Of a stretch of 64,000 bases of DNA, positions 51,504-59,451 are shown in pieces; the stretch's first letter is position 1; every line of letters begins with the position of its first letter. The translations under genes and the position numbers were made by a program. The stretch comes from an uncultured Clostridia bacterium (GTDB taxonomy: Bacteria > Bacillota > Clostridia > Oscillospirales > Acutalibacteraceae). The stretch covers positions 1 through 64,000 of the forward strand of contig CALEJF010000008.1 of assembly GCA_937898625.1 (NCBI GenBank). Direction: 5' to 3'. The notes beneath the pieces were generated by a model. It was not told the DNA's origin and did no database searches. It was given only the letters and a program-made list of their open reading frames with translations.

Positions 51504-51545
51504 GCACTAAAGTACAATTCATAAATCTAAAGACAGTGTTATAAT
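51502..51545 (+). promoter_or_regulatory. Conserved dyad plus -10 box, copy 2 (PHP gene)
   Basis: TTGCACTAAAGTACAA at 51502-51517, 22 bases, TATAAT at 51540-51545, then ATG at 51572. There is no consensus -35 (ATTCAT at the position). Confidence 0.75.
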
Positions 51546-51571
51546 AATTGAAGAAATAAGGAAGTGATATT

Positions 51572-52414
51572 ATGACATGTGACCTTCATGTTCACTCAAC
51601 GTTTTCCGACGGTACATTGACTCCTGCCGAACTTGTTCGACTTGCCGAAAAGGAGAAAATTTCTGCTGTTGCACTCTGTGACCATAATACCGTTGATGGA
51701 CTGAAAGATTTTATTAATGCAGGTAAAAACAGTGACGTTATTACCATACCCGGAATCGAAATCTCTACCGAATTTAATAACAAAGAGCGACATATCCTTG
51801 GCTTATTTCTTTCTGAAGAAAAGTATGATGAAATATCACATATGATGGGCAAAATAAAGGTTTTTAAAGAGGAGAACAACGAAATTCTTGTCAGAAATCT
51901 TCGTAATGGAGGATATATGATTGATTATGACGAGATAAAATCCAAAAATGTGGGAGCATATATCAACCGAGCTCATATAGCAAAAGCACTCGTTGAAAAA
52001 GGATATTTTGAAAGTATAAATGAGGCTTTCGCTAAGGTCTTATCTCCTGATGGTCCGTTTTATACACCATCCAAAAGGTTTAAAGCACTTGAAATTATAC
52101 AATATCTCAGCTCAATAGGTGCTGTGCCTGTATGTGCACATCCATTTCTTGGAATGAATACCCCTGAAGTTGATGAGTTTCTCCACTCTGCAAAGCAAAA
52201 TGGTCTTGTGGGAATGGAAACAATATATTCCAAATACGACCAGGAAACAGAGAATACTGCAAAGAAGCTTGCTGAAAAACATGGCCTGCTCCAAAGTGGT
52301 GGCAGTGATTTTCACGGTGATAACAAACCTGACATTTCAATGGGTATAGGTAAAGGTAATCTTGTAATACCATATGAATTTTACGAAAAGTTAAAAAATG
52401 CCCGATATAAGTAG
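51572..52414 (+). CDS. PHP-domain phosphoesterase (TrpH/YciV-like)
   Basis: A 280-residue cytosolic metal-dependent phosphoesterase. The N-terminal DLHVHSTFSDGTLTPAELV gives the first metal motif. ALCDHNTVDG, PGIEISTEF, CAHPFLG and SGGSDFHGDNKP complete the PHP metal centre. Members of this group hydrolyse 3',5'-bisphosphonucleotides or trim RNA 5' ends. That fits the neighbouring 5'-nucleotidases, but the substrate here is inference. AAGGAAGTGA precedes the ATG. Confidence 0.9.
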   Translation: MTCDLHVHSTFSDGTLTPAELVRLAEKEKISAVALCDHNTVDGLKDFINAGKNSDVITIPGIEISTEFNNKERHILGLFLSEEKYDEISHMMGKIKVFKEENNEILVRNLRNGGYMIDYDEIKSKNVGAYINRAHIAKALVEKGYFESINEAFAKVLSPDGPFYTPSKRFKALEIIQYLSSIGAVPVCAHPFLGMNTPEVDEFLHSAKQNGLVGMETIYSKYDQETENTAKKLAEKHGLLQSGGSDFHGDNKPDISMGIGKGNLVIPYEFYEKLKNARYK

Positions 52415-52431
52415 TTTATGGGGTGGATTAT

Positions 52432-52857
52432 ATGAAAAAATTGATAATGTTTGGTCTTGTGTTAGCTTGTTTAGTGTTGATATGCATATTTGGTTTAATT
52501 AAATTTAACTCAAATAAAGTTGATACTACAACACCAATTTTTGAAACACAGAATATAAAGAGTGTTACACTGTATCGACTTCCCGACAATATAGACGGTG
52601 TCGAAGTTCCCACAGAACATATGAAAGAAATAACAGCATGGCTTGGGACTTTTACAGTTCGTGAAAAAGCTAAAGATGCAGATGTAGTGTGTGGTCTTAA
52701 TATGTTCACTTTCAGAATTGAATACACAGACGGAACAGTTGTAACAAGTGGTACGGATACCACAACGATTGACGGAGTTATTTATTATACGAATAAAGGA
52801 CGGCAACCTGATTGCATTGAAGAATTATTCAGAGCCAATCGCCCTGTGGAGGAATAA
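52432..52857 (+). CDS. Small membrane-anchored protein, unknown function
   Basis: A 141-residue protein with an N-terminal helix (about 2-23) and an extracytoplasmic domain containing ESVTLYR-like and VVTSGTDTTTIDGVIYYT segments. GGGGTGG lies before ATG 52432, 17 bases after the PHP gene, so the two are probably co-transcribed. No recognised family; the beta-rich pattern resembles small secreted domains of unknown function. Confidence 0.65.
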   Translation: MKKLIMFGLVLACLVLICIFGLIKFNSNKVDTTTPIFETQNIKSVTLYRLPDNIDGVEVPTEHMKEITAWLGTFTVREKAKDADVVCGLNMFTFRIEYTDGTVVTSGTDTTTIDGVIYYTNKGRQPDCIEELFRANRPVEE

Positions 52858-52882
52858 ATTATAATTTACTGAAACGCCTTTT

Positions 52883-52926
52883 TTGCACTAAAGTACGATG
52901 TGGAAAACGGCAAAAATTGTTATGAT
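52883..52926 (+). promoter_or_regulatory. Conserved dyad plus -10 box, copy 3 (first 5'-nucleotidase)
   Basis: TTGCACTAAAGTACGA at 52883-52898, 22 bases, TATGAT at 52921-52926. The expected transcript start near 52933 lies after an in-frame ATG at 52898, which helps fix the true start of the gene downstream. Confidence 0.7.
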
Positions 52927-52960
52927 TACAAAAAGAAATTTTATGAATGTGGAATACGAT

Positions 52961-54430
52961 ATGAACAGATATAAAAAACTTACAATTCTTCACTCAAATG
53001 ATATGCACGGTGACTTTCTTGCCGAAAATATTGACGATAACCTTATTGGTGGCGTCTCTATGCTTTCAGGTTTTGTCAATAAGGTAAGAAATGAAGAAAA
53101 GAACACATTGTACTGTATTGCAGGTGATATGTTTAGAGGCTCGGTTATTGACTCCGAGTTTAAAGGCATTTCAACAATAGAGATAATGAATATGTTGTCA
53201 CCTGATGTGGTGACCATTGGTAATCACGAAACTGATTATGGTATTGCTCATCTGCTTTTTATTGAGAAATGTGCAAAATTTCCTATTATCAATGCTAATC
53301 TTCACATTAAAACAAATGGGTCAAGGCTTTTTAAATCTCACCATATTTTTGAGATTGACGGAATGAAAATTCTGTTTGTTGGTATAATCACCGAAAGTGT
53401 TATGAATCAAGCAAGAAATGAAGGTCTATTAGGTACTTTTCTTGATATTCAGGAAGCAGTTCAGGAAATAGGTAAGATTTGTGATACATACAATGCAACC
53501 GATATTGACCTTACAGTTCTTATTACTCACATAGGATTTGAAGAAGACAAAAAACTTGCAGAGCAACTTAACCCTGCATGGGGTGTGGATATTATCATTG
53601 GTGGTCATTCTCATACATTTATCACAGAACCTGCTGTTGTAAATGGTATTCCCGTTGTTCAGGCAGGTGTGGGAACAGATGGTATCGGCAGATTTGATTT
53701 GACCATTGATACTGATAATAATTGTCTTTCTGATTACAAATGGCAGTATTTACCTATAAATTCAGAAACCTGTCCACAGGACGAATCTATTGATAGCTTA
53801 CTTTCGTCATATAAGAATGTAACTGATATGAAATACAGTCGCGTTTTAACACGTTTTAAAAGAAAACTTACTCACCCTGACAGATTTATGGAAACTGAAC
53901 TTGGTGATTTATTCTGTGACATCCTTGCAGAAAAACTTGGTGTGGATATTATGTTCCTCGCATCGGGAAGTATCCGTAATGAAGAATTAGGTCCACTTGT
54001 ACAATCTTTAAATCTTACGGAGTGTTTTCCATACGATGGTGTTGTAAATATGCTGACTGTTTCAGGACAACAATTACATAAAATGTTGAATTATATGTTG
54101 AGAAATGAAACTTTGGCAGGTCATACTTCTGGATTTTTTCAAATTTCAAGGAATTTAAGACTTACCTATGATGTTGCTCAATCAAAAATTATTAATTTAA
54201 CATTTAAAAGAAAACCTGTTGAAGATAATTCCTTTTATAGAATTGGTTTGCAACAATTTCAATACAGAAGTTTTGAAAAATACTTTAATTTCCCGTTAAG
54301 CGAAGTTGAAGAAAAACACCCTACAAAAGTTATTGCAACATCCATAAGAGATATTCTTGAAGAGTATATGATTAATACACAGGGTATAGATATGCAGACT
54401 GATGGCAGAATAACAATAATAAGAAAATAA
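52961..54430 (+). CDS. Cytosolic 5'-nucleotidase family protein, paralogue 1
   Basis: A 489-residue protein of the UshA/YunD 5'-nucleotidase family: a metallophosphatase domain (LHSNDMHGDF at residues 8-17, GDMFRGS, GNHETDYG, ITHIGFEEDK, GGHSHTF) and a C-terminal nucleotidase domain (MLTVSGQQLHKMLNYM). No signal peptide is present, unlike secreted UshA, so it is predicted to be cytosolic. The usual GNHEFD is GNHETD here. I start it at ATG 52961 because upstream ATGs lie at or before the predicted transcript start, and the paralogue at 55108 begins at the equivalent residue. Confidence 0.85.
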   Translation: MNRYKKLTILHSNDMHGDFLAENIDDNLIGGVSMLSGFVNKVRNEEKNTLYCIAGDMFRGSVIDSEFKGISTIEIMNMLSPDVVTIGNHETDYGIAHLLFIEKCAKFPIINANLHIKTNGSRLFKSHHIFEIDGMKILFVGIITESVMNQARNEGLLGTFLDIQEAVQEIGKICDTYNATDIDLTVLITHIGFEEDKKLAEQLNPAWGVDIIIGGHSHTFITEPAVVNGIPVVQAGVGTDGIGRFDLTIDTDNNCLSDYKWQYLPINSETCPQDESIDSLLSSYKNVTDMKYSRVLTRFKRKLTHPDRFMETELGDLFCDILAEKLGVDIMFLASGSIRNEELGPLVQSLNLTECFPYDGVVNMLTVSGQQLHKMLNYMLRNETLAGHTSGFFQISRNLRLTYDVAQSKIINLTFKRKPVEDNSFYRIGLQQFQYRSFEKYFNFPLSEVEEKHPTKVIATSIRDILEEYMINTQGIDMQTDGRITIIRK

Positions 54431-54446
54431 TGTGAGGTTGATTAAA

Positions 54447-54950
54447 TTGGCAAAAACATACAATGAACAGGAAACCAGAAATGATTATAAAAAACTTACT
54501 GAAACATTGAGAGAAAAAAACATTTCAATTACAACAATGGAAAGTTGCACATCAGGACAGATTGCATCTCTTATAACAGATACGGAAGGTGCATCGGGAA
54601 TTATGAAAGGTGCTTTTGTCACATATAGTAACGAAGCAAAAATAAAGCAGGGAGTACCGGAAGAAATAATCGATAAATATTCAGTTTATTCAAAAGAAAC
54701 CGCTTGTGCTATGGCTGATGCTTGTCGTAAAACATACAATGCTGATATCGGTGTTGGTGTAACAGGTTCAATGGGTAATGTTGACCCTGCAAATGCTGAA
54801 GCTTCAGTACCGGGACAAGTATGGTTTGCATTCAGCACAAAAGATAAGATTTATGATTTTTATCTTGAACTTGAACCTCAACCAACACGTTTTGCTTATA
54901 AAATGGCTGTTGCTAAAGAAATAGTGGACGAACTCTTTAAGTTAATATGA
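54447..54950 (+). CDS. pncC: Nicotinamide-nucleotide amidase (CinA C-terminal domain)
   Basis: A 167-residue stand-alone CinA C-terminal domain. PncC deamidates NMN to NaMN, recycling NAD breakdown products. The MESCTSGQIASLITD motif with the catalytic Ser, GAFVTYSNEAK and GVTGSMG are characteristic. TTG 54447 with GAGGT 8 bases upstream is the likely start; GTG 54432 lacks a site. It directly follows the first 5'-nucleotidase, and both could act on nicotinamide nucleotides. Confidence 0.9.
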   Translation: MAKTYNEQETRNDYKKLTETLREKNISITTMESCTSGQIASLITDTEGASGIMKGAFVTYSNEAKIKQGVPEEIIDKYSVYSKETACAMADACRKTYNADIGVGVTGSMGNVDPANAEASVPGQVWFAFSTKDKIYDFYLELEPQPTRFAYKMAVAKEIVDELFKLI

Positions 54951-54957
54951 TTTTTGA

Positions 54958-54990
54958 AAAACGACAGGAAAAAATCTTGTCGTTTTTTAC
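54958..54990 (+). terminator. Terminator after pncC
   Basis: AAAACGACAGGA (54958-54969) / TCTTGTCGTTTT (54975-54986), loop AAAAA, one wobble pair, followed by TT. Confidence 0.85.
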
Positions 54991-54994
54991 ATTT

Positions 54995-55038
54995 CTGCAC
55001 TAAAGTACAATGTTTAATTTTTTATTGTTTTATATAAT
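54995..55038 (+). promoter_or_regulatory. Conserved dyad plus -10 box, copy 4 (second 5'-nucleotidase)
   Basis: CTGCACTAAAGTACAA at 54995-55010, 22 bases, TATAAT at 55033-55038. No consensus -35 (ATGTTT). Same spacing as the other three copies. Confidence 0.75.
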
Positions 55039-55107
55039 TAAAGTGGAATATAACAGAATGGTGAAAATATACCTTTGATATTCTAAAAATGGATTAAGGT
55101 GATAAAA

Positions 55108-56571
55108 ATGAAAAACTTAAAGAAACTTACTTTATTGCACTCAAATGATATGCATGGTGATTTCCTTGCTGAAAATGTTGACGAAAACCTTGTTGGTGGC
55201 GTTTCAATGCTTTCCGGTTATGTTAATAAGGTAAGAAATGAAGAAATAAACACTCTTTATTGTATCGCAGGTGATATGTTCCGTGGTTCAGTTATTGACT
55301 CTGAATTTCAGGGTATTTCAACTATCGAAATTATGAATATGTTGGCTCCTGATGTTGTGACATTGGGTAATCACGAAACTGACTACGGTATTGCTCACTT
55401 GCTCTTTATCGAAAAATGTGCAAAGTTCCCGATTATCAATGCTAACTTACATATCAAGACAAATGGTGCAAGACTTTTCAAACCTCATCAGATTATCGAA
55501 ATTGACGGAATGAAGATTCTCTTTATAGGTATTCTTACTGAAGAGGTTCTTTCACAGACAAAAAATGATGGTATTATCGGTACTTTCGTTGATACTTATG
55601 AGGCAGCGGAAGAAGTAGGAAAAATCTGTAATGCATACAATGCAACTGACATCGACTTTACAGTTCTTCTTACACATATCGGCTTCGAGGAAGATAAAAA
55701 ACTTGCTGCACAACTCGACCCTGCCTGGGGTGTTGATGTAATTGTTGGCGGACATTCGCATACATTTATTGATGAACCTGCTATTGTGAATAATGTTGTT
55801 ATCGTTCAGGCAGGTACAGGAACAGACCAGATTGGTCGTTTTGACATTATGATTGATACAGATAACAACTGTATCGACAGTTATACTTGGAAGACAGTTC
55901 CGATTAACGAAGAACATTGTCCTCGTGATGAAGCCCTTGAAAAAACTCTTAAATTCTATAAATCAAAAACAGATGTAAAGTATAGCCGTCTTGTAACAAG
56001 ATTAAAGAAACAGCTTACTCATCCTGAACGAACACAGGAAACAGCTCTTGGCGGTTTATTTTCAGACATTATGCGTGAGAGTTTGGGACTTGACATTATG
56101 CTTTTAGGTTCAGGCAGTGTCCGCAGTACAGAGTTGGGACCGATTGTTCTTTTCTCTGACCTTTGCGAATGCTTCCCTTATGATGATGCTGCATATATGA
56201 TTAAAGTTACAGGTGCACAGTTTAAGAGAATGATTAAGCATATGGTTCGTGACGGAGTTTGGGCTGGAGAGCATTGTGAATTCTATCAGTTGTCATCTGG
56301 TTTGAGAGTTACATATGACCGCGCTACTCATGAGTACACAAGATTCGATTTTAACGGTGAACCTATTGACGATAATAAGATTTATAAAGTTGGTCTTCAG
56401 CAGTTCCATTTTAATAATTTAGAAGATTTCTTCGCGATTTCACTTGATGAAGTATCCGAAAACGGAAAACCTGTTGTAATTTCAACATCTTGCCGTGGTA
56501 TTTTCGATGAATATCTTTCAAATCATCAGAATCTTGACCGTGAAATTACCGGCAGACTTGTGATTATATAA
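55108..56571 (+). CDS. Cytosolic 5'-nucleotidase family protein, paralogue 2
   Basis: A 487-residue paralogue of the protein at 52961. The N-terminal metallophosphatase half is very similar (LHSNDMHGDFLAEN, GDMFRGSVIDSEF, GNHETDYG, GGHSHTF), while the C-terminal half has diverged more. No signal peptide is seen, so it is predicted cytosolic. ATG 55108 follows AAGGTG. The two copies flank pncC and carry the same promoter dyad, indicating duplication with retention of the control region. Possible divergence in nucleotide specificity is untested. Confidence 0.87.
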   Translation: MKNLKKLTLLHSNDMHGDFLAENVDENLVGGVSMLSGYVNKVRNEEINTLYCIAGDMFRGSVIDSEFQGISTIEIMNMLAPDVVTLGNHETDYGIAHLLFIEKCAKFPIINANLHIKTNGARLFKPHQIIEIDGMKILFIGILTEEVLSQTKNDGIIGTFVDTYEAAEEVGKICNAYNATDIDFTVLLTHIGFEEDKKLAAQLDPAWGVDVIVGGHSHTFIDEPAIVNNVVIVQAGTGTDQIGRFDIMIDTDNNCIDSYTWKTVPINEEHCPRDEALEKTLKFYKSKTDVKYSRLVTRLKKQLTHPERTQETALGGLFSDIMRESLGLDIMLLGSGSVRSTELGPIVLFSDLCECFPYDDAAYMIKVTGAQFKRMIKHMVRDGVWAGEHCEFYQLSSGLRVTYDRATHEYTRFDFNGEPIDDNKIYKVGLQQFHFNNLEDFFAISLDEVSENGKPVVISTSCRGIFDEYLSNHQNLDREITGRLVII

Positions 56572-56575
56572 GAAT

Positions 56576-56893
56576 ATGAAAAAAAGAAAACAATTCAGGA
56601 GTAATGGTGGATTTTTCATAGCTTTGGGATTTAATCTGATATTCAATCTTGAGTGGACAATTCCTGCATGGATATTATTAGCACTCCATTTTGCACTTGA
56701 TATCTCCCTTTGGTGGTTCATAGGTGCAATGATTATATGGGCTTCAATAATTGCACTTTATACAGCATTTTTATGTTGGGTTTCAAGAGCAAGTAATACT
56801 CCTGAAATCAAAAAGGAAAATAAAAATCCGTATTCTGCAAAAACAGTTATTCCTAAAAGAAAAACAGGAGGAAATAACAATGAGAATGTTTAA
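56576..56893 (+). CDS. Small two-helix membrane protein
   Basis: A 105-residue protein with a Lys-rich N-terminus, hydrophobic segments at about 13-42 and 47-70 rich in Trp and Phe, and a basic hydrophilic tail (EIKKENKNPYSAKTVIPKRK). The ATG lies 4 bases after the 5'-nucleotidase stop without a clear SD, suggesting coupling. Its tail DNA contains the AGGAGG site of the next gene, and it overlaps that gene by 14 bases. No function recognised. Confidence 0.7.
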   Translation: MKKRKQFRSNGGFFIALGFNLIFNLEWTIPAWILLALHFALDISLWWFIGAMIIWASIIALYTAFLCWVSRASNTPEIKKENKNPYSAKTVIPKRKTGGNNNENV

Positions 56894-57965
56894 AAAAGTC
56901 ATTGCTGTTATTCTTTGCTTTGCATTTCTTATTTCTTTTGCTGCTTGTGGCGACAAAAACGGTGGAGAAACACCATCAACAACAGAATCTACCACAGAAA
57001 AGAAACAGAATGATAAGGATGTTGCTAACAAAGAAAATGGTGACGGTGGCGACCTGCTTATAAGTTTTTATCCTGAACAAAATTCCAAAGAATATCAGGA
57101 ATTAACGGGTGAAATCAAACTAATAGAAACAAGTTATTTTTATGGAGCTGATGCTCCATCATTTAGATTTGTTGCACCAAGAGATGGCGTTAAGGTAAAA
57201 CTTGAAGTTATTAGATGGTCTGATTTAGTTAATGATTTTGAACCTTATGATAAGGATTTTGAAATCACTACAGAAAAGGACAAAATATACGAGTTTATGT
57301 GCTATCGTGCAGAAACTATTCCTGAGTATCGACTTGTTGCTGAATATAACGGCAAGAAAGCCGAATACTATATGGTTATGGACGGTTTTGGCATTGTGAA
57401 TGAGTTGCAAATGGTAGCAGAGGAAGGTGCTCCTGAGAAAATAACCGAGGATTCAGCGTTCTATAAACTTTGCGTTGCTCGTGCTGTTTCAGATGTTTTC
57501 TACAACGACAGACTCATCAAGGATGTTCCTGAAGTTGTTTACGAAACTATGGCATATGCAGTTACTCTCAACCAGTTTGAAGTTGAAGGTGAAGATTATG
57601 TCAATATGATTGGTCTTACCCAGTGGGAAGCAGATGCTTATCTTAATGCTATGTATCCTTCATTTAAAGGTAAAGCGCCTGAACTTCCGGAAGACAGTAG
57701 CTTTGTGGCTGCTCACTTCAGCACCGGAAAAAAATACCTTGTAATGCCACATGCTTTTGAAAAATTCTGCACCACTGAATTTTATGGTGTTGAAGAAAAT
57801 GATGACGGAACTTATTCCGTTAAAATTCGTGTTGACGATTATAGAGCTCCCGGAGTTGAGTTTGAAAGACAAAGAGGCATTGCTGTAATCGTAAAACCTG
57901 ATGCAAATAATCCGTTTGGCTATGTAATCACAGATGTTGTTGATTGCGAATTGCCTAAGGGATAA
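56880..57965 (+). CDS. Predicted lipoprotein, unknown function
   Basis: A 361-residue predicted lipoprotein: signal peptide with lipobox FAAC (Cys23), a Gly/Thr/Glu linker (ETPSTTESTTEK), then a large domain of mixed structure containing FYPEQNSKEYQELTGEIKLIE, VARAVSDVFYNDRLIKD and a C-terminal beta-rich part (YSVKIRVDDYRAPGVEF). ATG 56880 follows AGGAGG by 7 bases. No recognised family. It precedes the SPFH/zinc-ribbon genes and may belong to the same transcript. Confidence 0.8.
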   Translation: MRMFKKVIAVILCFAFLISFAACGDKNGGETPSTTESTTEKKQNDKDVANKENGDGGDLLISFYPEQNSKEYQELTGEIKLIETSYFYGADAPSFRFVAPRDGVKVKLEVIRWSDLVNDFEPYDKDFEITTEKDKIYEFMCYRAETIPEYRLVAEYNGKKAEYYMVMDGFGIVNELQMVAEEGAPEKITEDSAFYKLCVARAVSDVFYNDRLIKDVPEVVYETMAYAVTLNQFEVEGEDYVNMIGLTQWEADAYLNAMYPSFKGKAPELPEDSSFVAAHFSTGKKYLVMPHAFEKFCTTEFYGVEENDDGTYSVKIRVDDYRAPGVEFERQRGIAVIVKPDANNPFGYVITDVVDCELPKG

Positions 57966-58005
57966 AAATATATTAATTAACTATTTTCTGAAAGGGGAAA
58001 TAAAT

Positions 58006-59415
58006 ATGGGACTTATTAAAGCTGGTGTGGGTGCACTTGGCGGAGTTCTTGCCGACCAATGGAAAGAGTTTTTCTATTGCGACTCAATTGACAATGATGT
58101 TCTTCTTGTAAAAGGACAGAAACGTGTCGGTGGACGCTCTTCAAACACAAAAGGACACGACAATGTTATCTCAAACGGTTCAGGTATCGCTGTTGCTGAC
58201 GGACAGTGTATGCTTATCGTTGAACAGGGTAAAGTTGTTGAGTTCTGTGCAGAACCGGGCGAGTTCACTTATGACACATCAACAGAGCCAAGTATCTTTA
58301 CAGGAAAACTTGGTGACTCAATCAAGGAAACATTTAAAACAGTAGGTAAGCGTTTTGCTTTCGGTGGTGACACCGGTAAAGACCAGAGAGTTTACTACAT
58401 CAACACAAAGGAAATTATTGACAACAAGTTCGGTACTCCGAATCCATTTATGTTTGATGTTGTTTACAACAGGAATCGTCGTACAGTTGATGTAAGATGT
58501 AGTGGTGTTTATTCTTACATAATTACTGACCCGCTTCTTTTCTATACAAAGATTGGTGGCAATGTTCCTGACGAATACAGAAAAGAAACTATTGACAATC
58601 AGCTTAAAACAGAATTCATTTCTGCTTTACAGCCTGCATTTGGAATGCTTTCTGAATTAGAGCTTCGTCCGGCACAGATTCCTGCACATACTGTTGAGCT
58701 TAAAGATGCTCTTAATAAAGCACTTAAAGTTGAGTGGACAGAACGTAGGGGTATTTCTGTTGAATCTATCGCTCTTAATCCGATTACTCTTTCTGATGAA
58801 GACCGTGCAAAGATTAAGGCCATGGAAGACCGTGCTGAAACAGGCTCTGACCCGTTTATGATGGCAGGTGCGATGGCAGAATCAAACCTGGCTGCTGCTA
58901 ATAACCCTAACGGTGCTATGGCAGGCTTTATGGGTATGGGCATGGCAATGAATAGTATGGGTGGCGGAGGAGCTTTCAACGCTGCTCAGCAATTCTACAA
59001 TATGGGCGTAGCACAACAGCAGATGAATCAGCCTGCACAGGCTCCTGCTCCTGCACAAGGTGGTTGGCAGTGCTCATGCGGTAATACAGTAACAGGTAAC
59101 TTCTGTCCTAATTGTGGTGGCAAGAAACCTGCTCCACAGCCTGCAGAGGGTTCATGGACTTGTGCTTGCGGTAATACTGTAACAGGTAAATTCTGTACTA
59201 ATTGTGGTGCACAGAAGCCTGCGGAAGAAGGCTGGTCTTGTTCATGTGGTGCAGTAAACAAAGGTAAATTCTGTCAGAATTGCGGAGCACCAAAACCTGC
59301 AGGTGCACCTCTTTATCAGTGTGATAAATGCGGATGGAAACCTGAAGACCCGAATAACGTGCCAAGATTCTGTCCAGAATGTGGCGACGTATTTGATACT
59401 AACGATGTTAAATAA
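58006..59415 (+). CDS. SPFH-domain protein with four zinc ribbons (YdjI-like)
   Basis: A 469-residue protein with an SPFH/Band 7-like region (about 1-300, starting MGLIKAGVGALGGVLADQWKE). A Met/Gly/Gln-rich low-complexity linker (about 285-345) follows, then four short zinc ribbons. The first three have the layout CxCG...CxxCG (for example CSCGNTVTGNFCPNCGGK, repeated three times), and the last CDKCG...CPECG. It resembles Bacillus YdjI, a membrane-stress SPFH protein, with added ribbons. No signal peptide. AAAGGGGAAA precedes ATG 58006. Confidence 0.87.
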   Translation: MGLIKAGVGALGGVLADQWKEFFYCDSIDNDVLLVKGQKRVGGRSSNTKGHDNVISNGSGIAVADGQCMLIVEQGKVVEFCAEPGEFTYDTSTEPSIFTGKLGDSIKETFKTVGKRFAFGGDTGKDQRVYYINTKEIIDNKFGTPNPFMFDVVYNRNRRTVDVRCSGVYSYIITDPLLFYTKIGGNVPDEYRKETIDNQLKTEFISALQPAFGMLSELELRPAQIPAHTVELKDALNKALKVEWTERRGISVESIALNPITLSDEDRAKIKAMEDRAETGSDPFMMAGAMAESNLAAANNPNGAMAGFMGMGMAMNSMGGGGAFNAAQQFYNMGVAQQQMNQPAQAPAPAQGGWQCSCGNTVTGNFCPNCGGKKPAPQPAEGSWTCACGNTVTGKFCTNCGAQKPAEEGWSCSCGAVNKGKFCQNCGAPKPAGAPLYQCDKCGWKPEDPNNVPRFCPECGDVFDTNDVK

Positions 59416-59451
59416 TTAAAATTATATTATTAAATAAAGGAGAAAACTATT

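Noticed and set aside
52898..52960. Upstream ATG (52898) as the start of the first 5'-nucleotidase
   Set aside because: It lies inside the conserved promoter dyad and upstream of the predicted transcript start near 52933. The paralogue begins at the residue equivalent to ATG 52961.
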